Assembly: GCF_016132545.1 (NCBI RefSeq)
Contig: NZ_CP066167.1
Location: 124,001-188,000, forward strand
DNA length: 64,000 nt
Source of the DNA: Spongiibacter nanhainus
Lineage (GTDB): Bacteria > Pseudomonadota > Gammaproteobacteria > Pseudomonadales > Spongiibacteraceae
Reading direction: 5' to 3'
A program made the translations under genes and the position numbers. Shown here in pieces: positions 8,298 to 17,500 of the stretch. Each line of letters opens with the position of its first letter. Positions within the stretch are counted from its first letter, which is position 1. The notes under the pieces are model-generated. The model had not been told where the DNA came from and did not search any database. It saw nothing but the letters and a program-made list of their open reading frames with translations.

Positions 8298-8894
8298 GTG
8301 AACGCGACATCTTTGTTGACAAACACCGTCTACCCTGACGCTGAGGTTCTCGATTTTTCCGGACCGTTTGAAGTGTTTTCCACCGCTTCGCGAATGTGTG
8401 ATGACGGTCAGCCGTTTTCAGTATTTTTGCTTGCTGAAGTCAAAACGCTGATTGCGGCGCGGGCTGGCTTTCAAGTACAGCCGCACTTTTCAATTTATGG
8501 TCACCCGCCACTGGATGTGCTTATTATCTCTGGTGGTGTACATACCCATGAAATGGAAAACGCCGAGGTCATGGCTTGGATTCAGCGCCAAGCGGAGAGC
8601 GTAATTCTCACCGCCACGGTGTGTACCGGTATCTTTTTGCTGGCCAAAGCCCTTCCCTCGTTGGCCTGTAAAGTAAGCACTCATTGGGAAGACATTGCTT
8701 CGCTCAGAGAGATGTTTACTGATCTTGATGTGGTGGAGGGCGTTCGTTGGGTAGATGCAGGCAAGGTGGTCAGTTCTGGTGGTATATCCGCCGGCATCGA
8801 CATGAGCCTGTACCTGGTGAGTAAACTGCACAGCATGAGCCTGGCGGAGAAAACCGCCCGTCAAATGGAATTTGACTGGACACGCAAGCTTTGA
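8298..8894 (+). CDS. DJ-1/PfpI family protein, 5' end replaced by IS3 terminus
   Basis: Class I glutamine-amidotransferase-like fold. The nucleophile elbow ATVCTGIFLLAKA (Cys) and KVSTHWEDI are intact, as in PfpI-like and AraC-associated family members. The native N-terminus lies at 6626-6651; the IS3 element removes codons 1-9. The present open frame starts at a GTG (8298) inside the IS end, giving MNATSLLTNTVYPDAEV. It is in frame with the rest, so a nearly full-length protein could be made if that GTG is used. The ribosome site before it is weak (AAGG about 11 bases upstream), and the first beta strand of the fold is replaced by unrelated residues. It may be a pseudogene or a rescued chimera. 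Confidence 0.75.
   Translation: MNATSLLTNTVYPDAEVLDFSGPFEVFSTASRMCDDGQPFSVFLLAEVKTLIAARAGFQVQPHFSIYGHPPLDVLIISGGVHTHEMENAEVMAWIQRQAESVILTATVCTGIFLLAKALPSLACKVSTHWEDIASLREMFTDLDVVEGVRWVDAGKVVSSGGISAGIDMSLYLVSKLHSMSLAEKTARQMEFDWTRKL
8329..8335 (+). repeat. Target-site duplication, right copy (IS3)
   Basis: TCTACCC, matching 6645-6651 on the other side of the element, sits in the codons for Val/Ile-Tyr-Pro of the interrupted DJ-1/PfpI gene. Confidence 0.7.
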
Positions 8895-8954
8895 AAATGG
8901 ATGAACTATCTGGTGTCGCGATAGGCATTGTGCTCCGCGCTGTGACAGATAAAG

Positions 8955-8980
8955 TGCAATGCCGCACTCAGTGCGTTGCA
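8955..8980. terminator. Hairpin between convergent genes, possible terminator
   Basis: TGCAA (8955-8959) pairs with TTGCA (8976-8980) and CGCA (8963-8966) with TGCG (8972-8975), around the stop codon of the ELM1-like gene and between two convergent genes. There is no T-run on either side, so a terminator role is only possible. Confidence 0.3.
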
Positions 8981-10032
8981 AGCAACGTTAGCGATCGTTC
9001 CCGCTGGTCTGACGTGGCGCTAAATTCTGGCAGTGCTAATTTATCCGCTATCTGTTGGTAGATATCATCCAGTTGTGCCCGATAGCTGCGCCTAGGGGCA
9101 AAAGGTCTGGGTTGATACATCGTTACTGAATCCACAGACTCTCGGGCGATCAGTCCGCTCTCTTCAAGGTGACTCAACATCGCTGTGTGAACCCGTTTGG
9201 TGCTTGTCTCGCTGGGTCTCAGGCTCACCACCGGCTTCGACATTGCCACGGCTTCGGATAGCATGCTCATGCTGTCTTCGGTGCAAAATAGTCGATAGCC
9301 GGCGCCGAGATAGGCGTCCAGTGAATCGGTACTGGATACGCCGTACCAAATCGCTGCCTCGCAAATCTGAGGTGTGGCGTAGCGCCGCAGAATTTCCACG
9401 CCCTTGGCATGGGTTCGACGCGAGGTGCTCACTAACCAGCGAATGCCGTGACGGTTGCTAAGGCTGTGCATGGCTTGCCCCAATTTCTGCCAATCATCTT
9501 CACTATAGTGATAGCCGCTGCCGTCACCGCCCACCAACAGTGTCCACAGTGGTGCTTTGGCGCTATGTACCAGCAGTTCGCCCGCGCGTTGACAGAAGCC
9601 TGGGTCGGTCTTTGCCAGTGCCACACCGGTGGCGACCGAATTGGCCGCTGCCGTACCCCTAGCGGTGGCGTGAACCGAGATCAAGGACGGTGACAAACCA
9701 TAAGTATTGCCAATAGCTATGTTGGCGGCGCCCCAGTATTGGCTGAGCGCGATATTGAGGGCGACGACGTTGCCGCCAAAGGAAATGACGATGTCTGTCT
9801 GGTCGGGTAGTGCATCCTCGACGTGATAGCTCGAAAGCACGGTTTTGAAGGCTAGGTAGGGCGTGAGGCCAGCAAGCTTGCGCAGTGGCTTGTTGAGTAG
9901 TTTTAGCCGCGGTTTGGCGCTGCAGGTGTGTACCGAAACATCACCGAGAAACCGTGACGCAATGAGCTGAGCAAAGCCGTAGGACTGAGACAGGTGACCG
10001 AGTTTGCCATCGTATAAAACGAGAATACGCAT
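8968..10032 (-). CDS. ELM1/DUF1022 family glycosyltransferase-fold protein
   Basis: About 354 residues of the PF06258 family (named after plant mitochondrial fission ELM1; bacterial members are uncharacterised and have a GT-B-like fold). The N-terminus MRILVLYDGKLGHLSQSYGFAQ is the family hallmark: a first beta strand and a GH-x-x-Q loop. Other family features are VISFGGNVV, LLVGGDGSGYHYSEDDW and LFCTEDSMSMLSEAVAMSKPVV, the last resembling a nucleotide-sugar binding region. I prefer the ATG at 10030-10032, which has AGAGG five bases upstream, over one ten codons earlier. The next gene, a sulfotransferase, is divergent. A role in cell-surface glycan synthesis is possible but not shown. Confidence 0.8.
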   Translation of the reverse strand: MRILVLYDGKLGHLSQSYGFAQLIASRFLGDVSVHTCSAKPRLKLLNKPLRKLAGLTPYLAFKTVLSSYHVEDALPDQTDIVISFGGNVVALNIALSQYWGAANIAIGNTYGLSPSLISVHATARGTAAANSVATGVALAKTDPGFCQRAGELLVHSAKAPLWTLLVGGDGSGYHYSEDDWQKLGQAMHSLSNRHGIRWLVSTSRRTHAKGVEILRRYATPQICEAAIWYGVSSTDSLDAYLGAGYRLFCTEDSMSMLSEAVAMSKPVVSLRPSETSTKRVHTAMLSHLEESGLIARESVDSVTMYQPRPFAPRRSYRAQLDDIYQQIADKLALPEFSATSDQRERSLTLLATH

Positions 10033-10168
10033 ACCGACCTCTGGAGAGAAAAGTGCGGACAATGCTTGCCCGAGCAGAAGGGCCAGTTAAACCCAGGTAT
10101 CGGTCGCTGCGGTGAAAGCGCGGTGAACTATTCGTGAACGCTGGTGGTGAGGGTGACAATACGGTTAC

Positions 10169-10870
10169 GTGAATGAAATATTGCGTGAGTATGGTGTTGC
10201 TAATCACAGTAGTTGGGGGCACAAGCCCCCGCCCCACTCGATGGCTACGGCAACAGGATTAGCAGCGGTGAAGCAACGAAAAGTATTTTGTCTCGGTTTT
10301 CATAAGACGGGTACCACCAGCCTGGGCGTCGCACTTGATATGCTTGGCTATCGGGTGTCCGGCGCTTTTGGGGTCAATGACCCGGATATTGCTGAGCACG
10401 TTGTGGAACAGGCGCTGAAAAGGGCGACTGACTTCGACGCCTTCCAGGATAATCCTTGGCCGATTCTTTACCGCGAGTTAGACGCGGCCTTTCCCGGCAG
10501 TAAATTCATTTTGTTGTTGCGGGATGCAGATGCCTGGATTCAAAGTCAGGTCAAGCACTTTGGCCAACGCGAGACGCCGATGCGGCGCTGGATTTACGGC
10601 GACGAACACGGCTGCCCGGCAGGCAATGAAGCGGTGTATCTGCGCTGTTACCAGACACATAATCAGTCAGTATTGACGTATTTTTCCCAGCGCCCCGACG
10701 ATCTGTTAGTGCTGAATTTGGCGGAGGGTGAAGGTTGGCAAGCGCTCTGTGCATTTCTCGATGAGCCGGTTCCGGCCGCACCTTTTCCCCATGCCAATAC
10801 CGCCAGTAAACGCAAGAAGCGCAATTTACTAGCCAGTCTCAAGCGAGCTCTGACGCTAAGGTCGGTGTGA
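10169..10870 (+). CDS. Sulfotransferase family protein
   Basis: Predicted PAPS-dependent sulfotransferase of up to 233 residues. The 5'-phosphosulfate loop is seen in FCLGFHKTGTTSLGVAL and the 3'-phosphate strand in FPGSKFILLLRDADAWIQSQ. These match the Sulfotransfer_4 type, which is short and acts on unknown acceptors. The start is uncertain: ATG at 10169 gives a 24-residue leader without homology signals, and ATG at 10241 (MATATGLAAVKQRKVF) is closer to the conserved core; neither has a strong ribosome site. The last 32 bases overlap the 3' end of the convergent sulfotransferase gene. Confidence 0.8.
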   Translation: MNEILREYGVANHSSWGHKPPPHSMATATGLAAVKQRKVFCLGFHKTGTTSLGVALDMLGYRVSGAFGVNDPDIAEHVVEQALKRATDFDAFQDNPWPILYRELDAAFPGSKFILLLRDADAWIQSQVKHFGQRETPMRRWIYGDEHGCPAGNEAVYLRCYQTHNQSVLTYFSQRPDDLLVLNLAEGEGWQALCAFLDEPVPAAPFPHANTASKRKKRNLLASLKRALTLRSV

Positions 10871-11597
10871 CGGCAGCATGTTGGCAAATATCCAGCTTCA
10901 TCAGGCGCTTATAACGCTGTAGTGCAAGCGATGGTACCTGCTTGAGATAGTTTGGTTTGTTGCCACCTCTGCTTTTGTCGGCCTCAAAACCTTGCCGCGG
11001 ATAGCGCACATTTCGCTGTGGCCCCTCCAACATTTGCGGTGAAAAGGGGATATCCAAGCTGTTACACAATGTCTGCAATACCGCTTCCGGCTGCGCCACC
11101 AAGCCCTCAAAGGAAACCAATACAGGCTGGGCAAGGTTGGGGTTTGAGTGAGCTTCCTCTATCAATTGCTCAACTATCTCCATATAGCGACACCAGCGAT
11201 ACACTGCAATACCGGTAGTGCGGTGTTCACGGGTTTTAATAGAGTGAATCACCGCGTTGGGGTCCCGCAAAACACACACTGGCTGCAGCGGGGCGCGCTG
11301 CATATAGTGAACCAGACTCAATTCACTGCGCGGTATCAGGTTATAGAATTTGCGCTTGCGCAGAAAGCCATTTAAACCGGCGAGTCGCAGCGACCAGTGC
11401 CAGTGTTTTTTCCACTCCAGATGATTGGGGACGCACAGTTTGTTGCCGCGAATCTTACCGCCGGTCACTCTAAATACCGCGCCGGTGAATTCCTCGTCCA
11501 GCATGGCGATCTCCGGGTGAGCGCCAAGGGAGGCGGTCAGTAAAGTGGTGCCGCCTCGGGCGGTGCCCATGACCAAAAGCGTCGAGTTGCTGTCCAT
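10839..11597 (-). CDS. Sulfotransferase family protein
   Basis: Second predicted sulfotransferase, 252 residues, not closely similar to its convergent neighbour. The phosphosulfate loop is LVMGTARGGTTLLTASLGAHP at residues 8-28, and the 3'-phosphate binding part is PVCVLRDPNAVIHSIKTR near 107-124. The acceptor is unknown. In bacteria such enzymes sulfate polysaccharides, lipids or small molecules. The ATG at 11595-11597 is followed directly by the core fold, so the start is credible. Its 3' end overlaps the neighbouring sulfotransferase by 32 bases in antisense. Confidence 0.85.
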   Translation of the reverse strand: MDSNSTLLVMGTARGGTTLLTASLGAHPEIAMLDEEFTGAVFRVTGGKIRGNKLCVPNHLEWKKHWHWSLRLAGLNGFLRKRKFYNLIPRSELSLVHYMQRAPLQPVCVLRDPNAVIHSIKTREHRTTGIAVYRWCRYMEIVEQLIEEAHSNPNLAQPVLVSFEGLVAQPEAVLQTLCNSLDIPFSPQMLEGPQRNVRYPRQGFEADKSRGGNKPNYLKQVPSLALQRYKRLMKLDICQHAAVTPTLASELA

Positions 11598-11654
11598 GGT
11601 GCCAGTTACTATTGGGGTTTGTGACCATGGAACGACATTAATATGACAGAGGTG

Positions 11655-12248
11655 TTAGAGCCTCGCTTCGCCAAATAAAAAATGAACGATCTCGTCAGTG
11701 TGATTTTCCAGGCCGGCAAAGTCGTGATTGCCGCCTTGCTCAACAATGCGGGGGCTGTCCCGGTAGTATTCCTTTGCGACAGCCGGATCGACGATCTCGT
11801 CGCCCAGCTGCTGCATCAGCAAAAATCGCCAGGGTTCGGGCAGGGCCTCCAGATAGATGCTCACTAGGTAGTCGATATCTGTCTCATCGATCTCAAAATC
11901 CCGGCCGGTGTGTGGGTTGTGAACGGGGCCATAGAATTCACACATGATTTCGTAGCCGCGCACTACAGGGTTTACCAATACCGCTTTCAGTTGATGGCGT
12001 ACCGCCAGGCAGGTCGCAAAGTAAGCACCCATAGAGTGACCGATTAGGCCGATAGTTTTGTATTGATCAGCGTGTTGGGTAATGAGTGATTCAACGACAG
12101 CAACGGCGTCCTTGGGGCGGTCGGGGAGCGCCGGAGAGACAAAGTCCACCGAGGGGAAGCGATGCCGGATGGCATCTCCCAAAGCCAGCACCTTCGGGGA
12201 TTGATGCGAGGAGAGAAAGCCGTGGATGTTGATCAGCAGATGCCCCAC
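11655..12248 (-). CDS. YqiA/UPF0227-type alpha/beta hydrolase (esterase)
   Basis: Small alpha/beta hydrolase of 197 residues. The oxyanion region is INIHGFLSSHQSPK, the nucleophile elbow GLIGHSMGAYFA (Ser near residue 71), and the acid and base are probably in DEIVDPAVA and GGNHDFAG. The size and the IHGF-SS-K opening match the YqiA/YcfP group, whose members hydrolyse short acyl esters in vitro. Translation starts at GTG (12246-12248), seven bases after the stop of the upstream GFA gene, so the two form an operon. Confidence 0.85.
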   Translation of the reverse strand: MGHLLINIHGFLSSHQSPKVLALGDAIRHRFPSVDFVSPALPDRPKDAVAVVESLITQHADQYKTIGLIGHSMGAYFATCLAVRHQLKAVLVNPVVRGYEIMCEFYGPVHNPHTGRDFEIDETDIDYLVSIYLEALPEPWRFLLMQQLGDEIVDPAVAKEYYRDSPRIVEQGGNHDFAGLENHTDEIVHFLFGEARL

Positions 12249-12254
12249 GCTGCG

Positions 12255-12695
12255 CTACAACTCCGGTTGGCCGTCGCAAACTTCCACGCCTTCGGGTAAC
12301 TGGTACCAATCCTGTTTTTCCCTTACCCAGATATGCAGATCGGGTTGCAGTACCCGAGTGTCGTCCAGGCTCGCCGCCTTAAGCTTAATCAGGCCCGGCT
12401 TGTCCGGATTAAAATGGTAGATCCGGTTACCGCAGGTAGGGCAGAATTTGGCGTAGTTTTTATTGCCGTTCTCGGCCAGTCGCTGCCATTCCTGGAGTTC
12501 GCCCTGAAACACCACTGCATCGTCTTCCACTAGGGCAGTAATACTGAAAGCACTGGTAGAGAGTTTCTGGCATTCCTTACAGTGGCAGGCCAACACTTTG
12601 ACGGGGGCTTTCAGGAGCTGATAGTGCACGTTGCCGCACTGGCAGCTGCCATGTAGTGGGTAGCTCACTAACGCCGTGTCGGTACTTGCAGTCAT
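12255..12695 (-). CDS. GFA family (glutathione-dependent formaldehyde-activating enzyme-like) protein
   Basis: Zinc-binding protein of 146 residues with the CENP-V/GFA fold. The cysteine set is complete: GSCQCG, CHCKECQK and FCPTCGNR. Despite the family name most members have unknown function, and formaldehyde activation is not proven for this clade. AGGAGG lies just upstream of the ATG at 12693-12695. The esterase gene follows six bases after the stop. The pairing of a GFA protein with a small esterase could suggest detoxification of a reactive carbonyl, but that is inference only. Confidence 0.88.
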   Translation of the reverse strand: MTASTDTALVSYPLHGSCQCGNVHYQLLKAPVKVLACHCKECQKLSTSAFSITALVEDDAVVFQGELQEWQRLAENGNKNYAKFCPTCGNRIYHFNPDKPGLIKLKAASLDDTRVLQPDLHIWVREKQDWYQLPEGVEVCDGQPEL

Positions 12696-12836
12696 GTTGT
12701 GGCCTCCTGAGGGCGGTTATTGTCTTGCCTTACTTCGGATCCTGAAACACTATAACAACGGAGCGGATTGGAGTGATAACGGAATCTAGCCATGTCTGCG
12801 AATTGAATTGTGACCAAACAGGGAGGAAGAAGGACA

Positions 12837-13322
12837 ATGCGTAAATCAATGACCAGAACGGCGACAGCGCTTATAGCCAGTGGCTTGGTGATCACCGCCT
12901 GCTCATCGTCGGAGAACGGTCCCCAGCCCAAGTCGGACCGTATTGAAATTATGTATATCGCTAGCCAGACAGACCAGGGCGTCTGTCGGCCCGAGGCGCG
13001 TATCACGGTGGATAAGAAAAGCACTGGGCTGTATAAGATACATGGCGAAACCCGCTACGAAGATGTGCGCTCCAATGAGTCCACCAACATCCCGCTGCAG
13101 TTTACCTTCCCCGGCTATGATCCCGATACCGGCATTGCTGAGAGTCGATCCAGTGTGGGGCTGAATACCGATACTCCCTGTGAGCACCTGCGTATTCGCG
13201 CCAGCATCGAATATTGTCTTTACGACGACAATCGGAGCGAGGAACAGGCCTGCCAGATCCCTGTAAACCTGATTGGTGAAGGCTTCGCCGAACTTGTTGT
13301 GACTGACGACTACCCGGGTTAG
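12837..13322 (+). CDS. Predicted lipoprotein of unknown function
   Basis: 161 residues beginning MRKSMTRTATALIASGLV with a lipobox VITAC, so probably a lipid-anchored periplasmic or outer-membrane protein. The mature part has no domain I recognise. It contains five further Cys residues that may form disulfides, and it is rich in charged residues. The ATG at 12837 has GGAGGAAGAAGGA upstream and fits the signal peptide, so I reject the longer reading from 12810. It is followed by an inverted repeat and a glyoxalase-fold gene. Confidence 0.75.
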   Translation: MRKSMTRTATALIASGLVITACSSSENGPQPKSDRIEIMYIASQTDQGVCRPEARITVDKKSTGLYKIHGETRYEDVRSNESTNIPLQFTFPGYDPDTGIAESRSSVGLNTDTPCEHLRIRASIEYCLYDDNRSEEQACQIPVNLIGEGFAELVVTDDYPG

Positions 13323-13340
13323 CTATACCTGGTCGCTCTG

Positions 13341-13367
13341 GGGAATGACGGGGCTGCCGTCATTCCC
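13341..13367. repeat. Inverted repeat after lipoprotein gene
   Basis: GGGAATGACGG (13341-13351) and CCGTCATTCCC (13357-13367) form a perfect 11-bp stem with a 5-base loop, 18 bases after a stop codon. There is no T-run. It could be a REP-like element or a Rho-type or processing hairpin. Its right-arm flank CATTCCCGCC recurs once just downstream. Confidence 0.7.
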
Positions 13368-13410
13368 GCCTCGTATTCATTCCCGCCTTGTCAATAAAAC
13401 AGGAATCGCC

Positions 13411-13818
13411 ATGAAGCCCCGTATCAGCATGATTACCCTGGGCGTCCGGGATCTTCCCAGGGCTATTGCCTTCTATGAGCGGGGCTTGGGGTTTCCCCGT
13501 TTGCAGTCGCCACCCTCGGTCGCCTTTTTCAACTTAAACGGCACATGGCTTGGTTTGTTCGGCTGGGAAGACCTGGCCGGCGATGCCGGAGTGTCCGCAG
13601 AGGGCGATGGCTTCCGGGGTGTTAGCCTCGCTCACAATGTGGCCTCCGAGGCCGAAGTGCATACCGTAATGGAGCAGGCGGAAGCGGCCGGAGCCACCAT
13701 TTGTAAGGCGCCAGAGAAGGTCTTTTGGGGAGGCTACAGCGGCTATTTTGCCGATCCTGATGGACATCTCTGGGAAGTGGCCCACAACCCCTTTATGTGG
13801 GTGGGCCCGGAGGACTAA
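13411..13818 (+). CDS. VOC family (glyoxalase/bleomycin-resistance fold) protein
   Basis: 135 residues with paired beta-alpha-beta-beta-beta modules of the vicinal oxygen chelate superfamily. The N-terminal module starts ISMITLGVRDLPRAIAFYERGLGF and the C-terminal part ends GYSGYFADPDGHLWEVAHNP, which carries the usual metal-ligand Glu. The specific reaction is unknown. The ATG at 13411 begins the conserved module; the longer frame upstream reads through the inverted repeat and is unlikely to be translated. Confidence 0.85.
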   Translation: MKPRISMITLGVRDLPRAIAFYERGLGFPRLQSPPSVAFFNLNGTWLGLFGWEDLAGDAGVSAEGDGFRGVSLAHNVASEAEVHTVMEQAEAAGATICKAPEKVFWGGYSGYFADPDGHLWEVAHNPFMWVGPED

Positions 13819-13855
13819 ACTCGACCCCCAGGTTGAGAAACGAGGGGCAAATGCA

Positions 13856-14485
13856 ATGACGAAAACCTTGGTGATAGGTGCCGGCGGACAAATTGGCCGC
13901 ATACTTGTGCAGCAATTGGCTGATCAACAGCAGCCCGTGGTCGCGATGCTTCGGGATCCCCAACGAGTAAGTTTTCCAGCATCCGTAGAGGTCGTTGTGG
14001 CAGACCTGGAAGGCGATTTTAGCCACGCTTTTAGGGGCTGCTCGCGGATAGTGTTCACCGCTGGCTCCGGGGCCAAGACCGGCCCGGATAAAACCCTGTT
14101 GGTGGACCTGTGGGGCGCCAAGCGCGCTATTGATTTAGCGCGGGAGCAAGGTGTTGAGCAGTTCGTGATGGTCAGCGCCCGCACTGCCGGTGACCCCGAC
14201 AAAGGCCCCGAGGCAATTAAACCCTATCTGGTGGCCAAGTACTTTGCCGATGAGTACTTGATCGGTTCTGGCGTGCCCTACACCGTGTTGCGCCCGGGAC
14301 GCCTTACCGACGAGCCGGCCACCGGCCGCGTGACAACCCAACGCCCCGACGATGCCGTCGAACAAGTGATTAGTCGCGCCGATACGGCGGACGTCATTGT
14401 ACAATGTCTAGGCGATGAAAGGGCTTTGGGGGAAGTGGTAGAACTGTATCAGAGTGATCGCGACGATAAAGGCGTTTTTCTTTAG
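13856..14485 (+). CDS. NAD(P)-binding atypical SDR (NmrA/YwnB-like)
   Basis: 209 residues with an N-terminal Rossmann motif LVIGAGGQIGRILVQQL. Further conserved stretches are RIVFTAGSGAKTG, FVMVSARTAGDP and a YLVAKYFADEYL segment in place of the classical YxxxK region. VPYTVLRPGRLTDEPATGRV is typical of the SDR_a5 NAD(P)H-binding group. The reaction is unknown. The ATG at 13856 lies after GAGGGGCAAATGCA. It is 37 bases from the glyoxalase-fold gene and may be co-transcribed with it. The gene converges with the large lipoprotein gene on the other strand. Confidence 0.85.
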   Translation: MTKTLVIGAGGQIGRILVQQLADQQQPVVAMLRDPQRVSFPASVEVVVADLEGDFSHAFRGCSRIVFTAGSGAKTGPDKTLLVDLWGAKRAIDLAREQGVEQFVMVSARTAGDPDKGPEAIKPYLVAKYFADEYLIGSGVPYTVLRPGRLTDEPATGRVTTQRPDDAVEQVISRADTADVIVQCLGDERALGEVVELYQSDRDDKGVFL

Positions 14486-14533
14486 GCAACAATCACTCTA
14501 TTGTTATGAAAGCAATATACAGATAACCCCTTC

Positions 14534-17500
14534 CTACCTGAGGAAATATACTCCTGCACTAGTCGACAACGTCGCTTTTAAATCGCTGTCCTTGCCCAAA
14601 GGAAAAGCCATAAAGCCATCTTCTTTAAGATTTCCCAAAAAACGCTGCGACTCCCAGAGTATCTCAGGTGACCTGATTCCGAATTCTACTAGCTTTACGT
14701 GGCGTAATCGCCTTGCGCCAGAGAGAGATTGTTCTCTAGTGACGGCTACGATTATATTCTGTTTCGATACATCTACAGGGAAATTTGGAATGCTGGTGAT
14801 GCACTCACTAATCTCAAGCGATTGTTGAAGTGTGAGGTCGCCCCTAAAAACATAAACATCGCTAAGTTTCTCGCCTGCCTTACATCCATAGGCATCTCGC
14901 TCTGCTACAATGATTTCCCGGCTTCCGTCGCCGTCGATGTCCTGAATGCCGAAAGTATAACCGCCGTTGGGGTTTTCAAGAGCATACTGCCGATCAAGCT
15001 CTAGGGTTATACCATTAAATCTAAACAGTGAGATCTCCTCATACTGGTCGGTAGCAGCTACGCGATTACGAATGGCGACAATTTCGTCTTTGCCGTCGCC
15101 GTCTAGATCGACAACTTGTAGTGGAAATTCGCCATCTCTATAAGAAGAGTCAATATCTTCCCAGTGCAGCTCATCTTCTGTAATAGAAAACCACTGTATC
15201 TCGCCGTCTTCATCGCCGAAAGCAACTGTATTTACCAGGCCATCTCCGTCTATATCGCCCTTCGTGTAAGAAAAAAAGTTGCTGGTGATGGCAAAAGTTG
15301 TGGTACCGATTATTGTCTCGGAATAGCTATCCATAAGGCGGTGCGTTTTGCCTGACCCCCCCAGGCCAAAATAGCTAGAGACTATCTGGTCACCATCGTA
15401 TAGTTCGGTCATATGAGCTAGATCGAATTGCGCTTCACTGAAAGCCCGATAGCTGGCTATTTTCCCGTTGGAGAGTATTTCGACCTTTCCCATCCCGGGG
15501 AACTGGTCGGTTGCATAGCAACCAAGGCGTTGGCTCGACCTTGGAAATATTTGGCTTTGGCAGAGCGATCTGGGTGACGTACGTTGCAGGTTTCGATGTC
15601 CTTTATCGAGCTGAAATATTACGCTAGCTTTTGGATCATAGTCTAATAAAACGCCATTCGGTAGCCCGCCGTAGTACGCTAAGTAATTACCTTCGGCGGA
15701 TTCGGGGTAGCTGCCCTGGAGTTGTAGTTCTTCATTTATCCAGTCAAAAATATAGAGAGTTTTATCGATCTCGTCTCGAAGTAAGACTTCGTATGCGTTA
15801 TCGTCATCGACGTTTAGTAGCTGGATGTCGGACCGATAATAGTCCACATTGATTGTAAGTTCAGATTGATATTGAAGTATTCCCGTTTGGGGGTCATATA
15901 GGCTAATTATCTCGGTATTGCCAGTATCGGGTTGTGTAATGACGACCAATTCAGGGCGATCATTTCCATCGATGTCAGCGATAAATTGGGCATTGAAAGG
16001 AAGCTCCTTCTCCGGATTTCCATAGTCGATGAATTTGGTCTGCTTGATATGGTCATAGACTACCCAAGCTTCCGGTTCAGGATCATTGTCAATGTTTGCT
16101 AAGAGAAGCCTGTCGCCGTGAGTGCTACTATCAAAGCTCAGATAGCTACCATCTAAATTGAAAAGATAAAGGTTTTTTCCAAAATCAGGTGACTTTGGGG
16201 CGGAGACAGCAATGCTTTTTGCCCCTTCTGCTATAGGGTGTAATTGATAGCGAACACGGTCTGGGTTTGCAGAGCTTGTATCGCGCCAAGGAACGACGAA
16301 TTCTGAAATTATCTGATAGCCCTCGCCTGATAGCACAAAAATGCGATCATCGTAGGCAAGCAAGATTTCATCTATTCCGTCACCGTTAAGGTCTTGTTGA
16401 CCGACATCCACTAATTCATAGTTGGGGCTATAGGAAGCAGGTGACGAGTAGATAGTCGAGATTTGGTCATTTTTGACTTCGATTACCTTAAATGACTCTT
16501 CATTGGCGCAGACTAAATTAGGAAAGCCGTTACCATTTGTATCGGCAAAGTGTCTAAAGCCGTCTCTAAGGCATAGCGCGGTTCCAGATACCAGTGTCTT
16601 TTGTACTTCGGTGTTGTGATATTGAAACTCAAATACATGATCTGATTGCCGGCCATTATCTGCCCTGGCAACCACTTTGAAACGAGTATCTCCTTCATCA
16701 AGGAACGGTATGGGCTCCCCTGTAATATGGCCACTTTGGTCGATGCTTATACCATTTGGGGCTGCAATAAGAGAGTACTGGTATGGCCCATCCTGAGATA
16801 AGTTGCTTACTTCTAGCGAGACGTCGAGTGATTGACCTTCGGCGAGGGTGATGGTTTGTGGTGTAGATAACTCTGCAGCCAATGGTTGGACGTCTACTGT
16901 AAAGTACTCTGTGTTACTTCCGGTCCAGTCAGTGACCGTCAAGCTAACAACATGCTCGCCTTGGCAGGAAAATACGAATGTAGCTGTCTCTCGATCATCG
17001 CCCTCTATAGTGGTGTTGCAATCTTTCGGTGCTTCGCTGGACTGCCATTTATATGTAAATACATCGTAGTTGCTGTCTTGCGACTGCGATCCGGAAAAAT
17101 CAACGCTATCTAGTCGATCCGGCGAAGTATTTCCACTAATATGAGGTTCGGGAGATGAGTGCGTTTGGTGCTCTACATTTTTAAGAGCATTAATAGGAAT
17201 TGGCTGGTTAAACCTTTGTGGCAAATCACTTTCTTCATTGAATAATGTCAGTTGGTAGGTTTGTAGCTCTTTGCTTGGGATGGTGCCGTCTGGATCGAAT
17301 GTGGTCTCCCCTTCAAGCCGACTTGCATTTGCGCCTACAAATTCAATCTTTTCACTGTCTTGGTCGTAACTAACCGTTACCCATCCTGTGTTTTTGTCGT
17401 GTAGTTTTGCGCTTAGTGAAAGTCTATTCGCAGTAATTTCACTCCATGCATAGGAATTTCCAGTAAGGTTATCTGTAAATCTAAGCTCACTATTTCCGCC

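Larger units (their letters stand above)
6649..8328 (+). mobile_element. IS3-family insertion sequence, apparently complete
   Basis: An element of about 1.68 kb with overlapping orfA/orfB and imperfect terminal inverted repeats. The left end contains TGTCAGGATAGAAGTCGTGT (from 6656). The complement of the right end contains TGTCAACAAAGATGTCGCGT (from 8321 inward). About 18 of 25 positions match. The boundaries are set by the interrupted host gene, whose codons continue across the junction once one copy of TCTA(CCC) is removed. Both frames and the frameshift site are intact, so the element may still be active. I cannot assign an IS name or subgroup. Confidence 0.88.

Noticed and set aside
6656-8321. 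Setting the IS3 ends at the TGTCA/TGACA tips
   Set aside because: The bases outside these tips do not belong to the interrupted gene and show no duplication; the gene reading frame places the ends a few bases further out.
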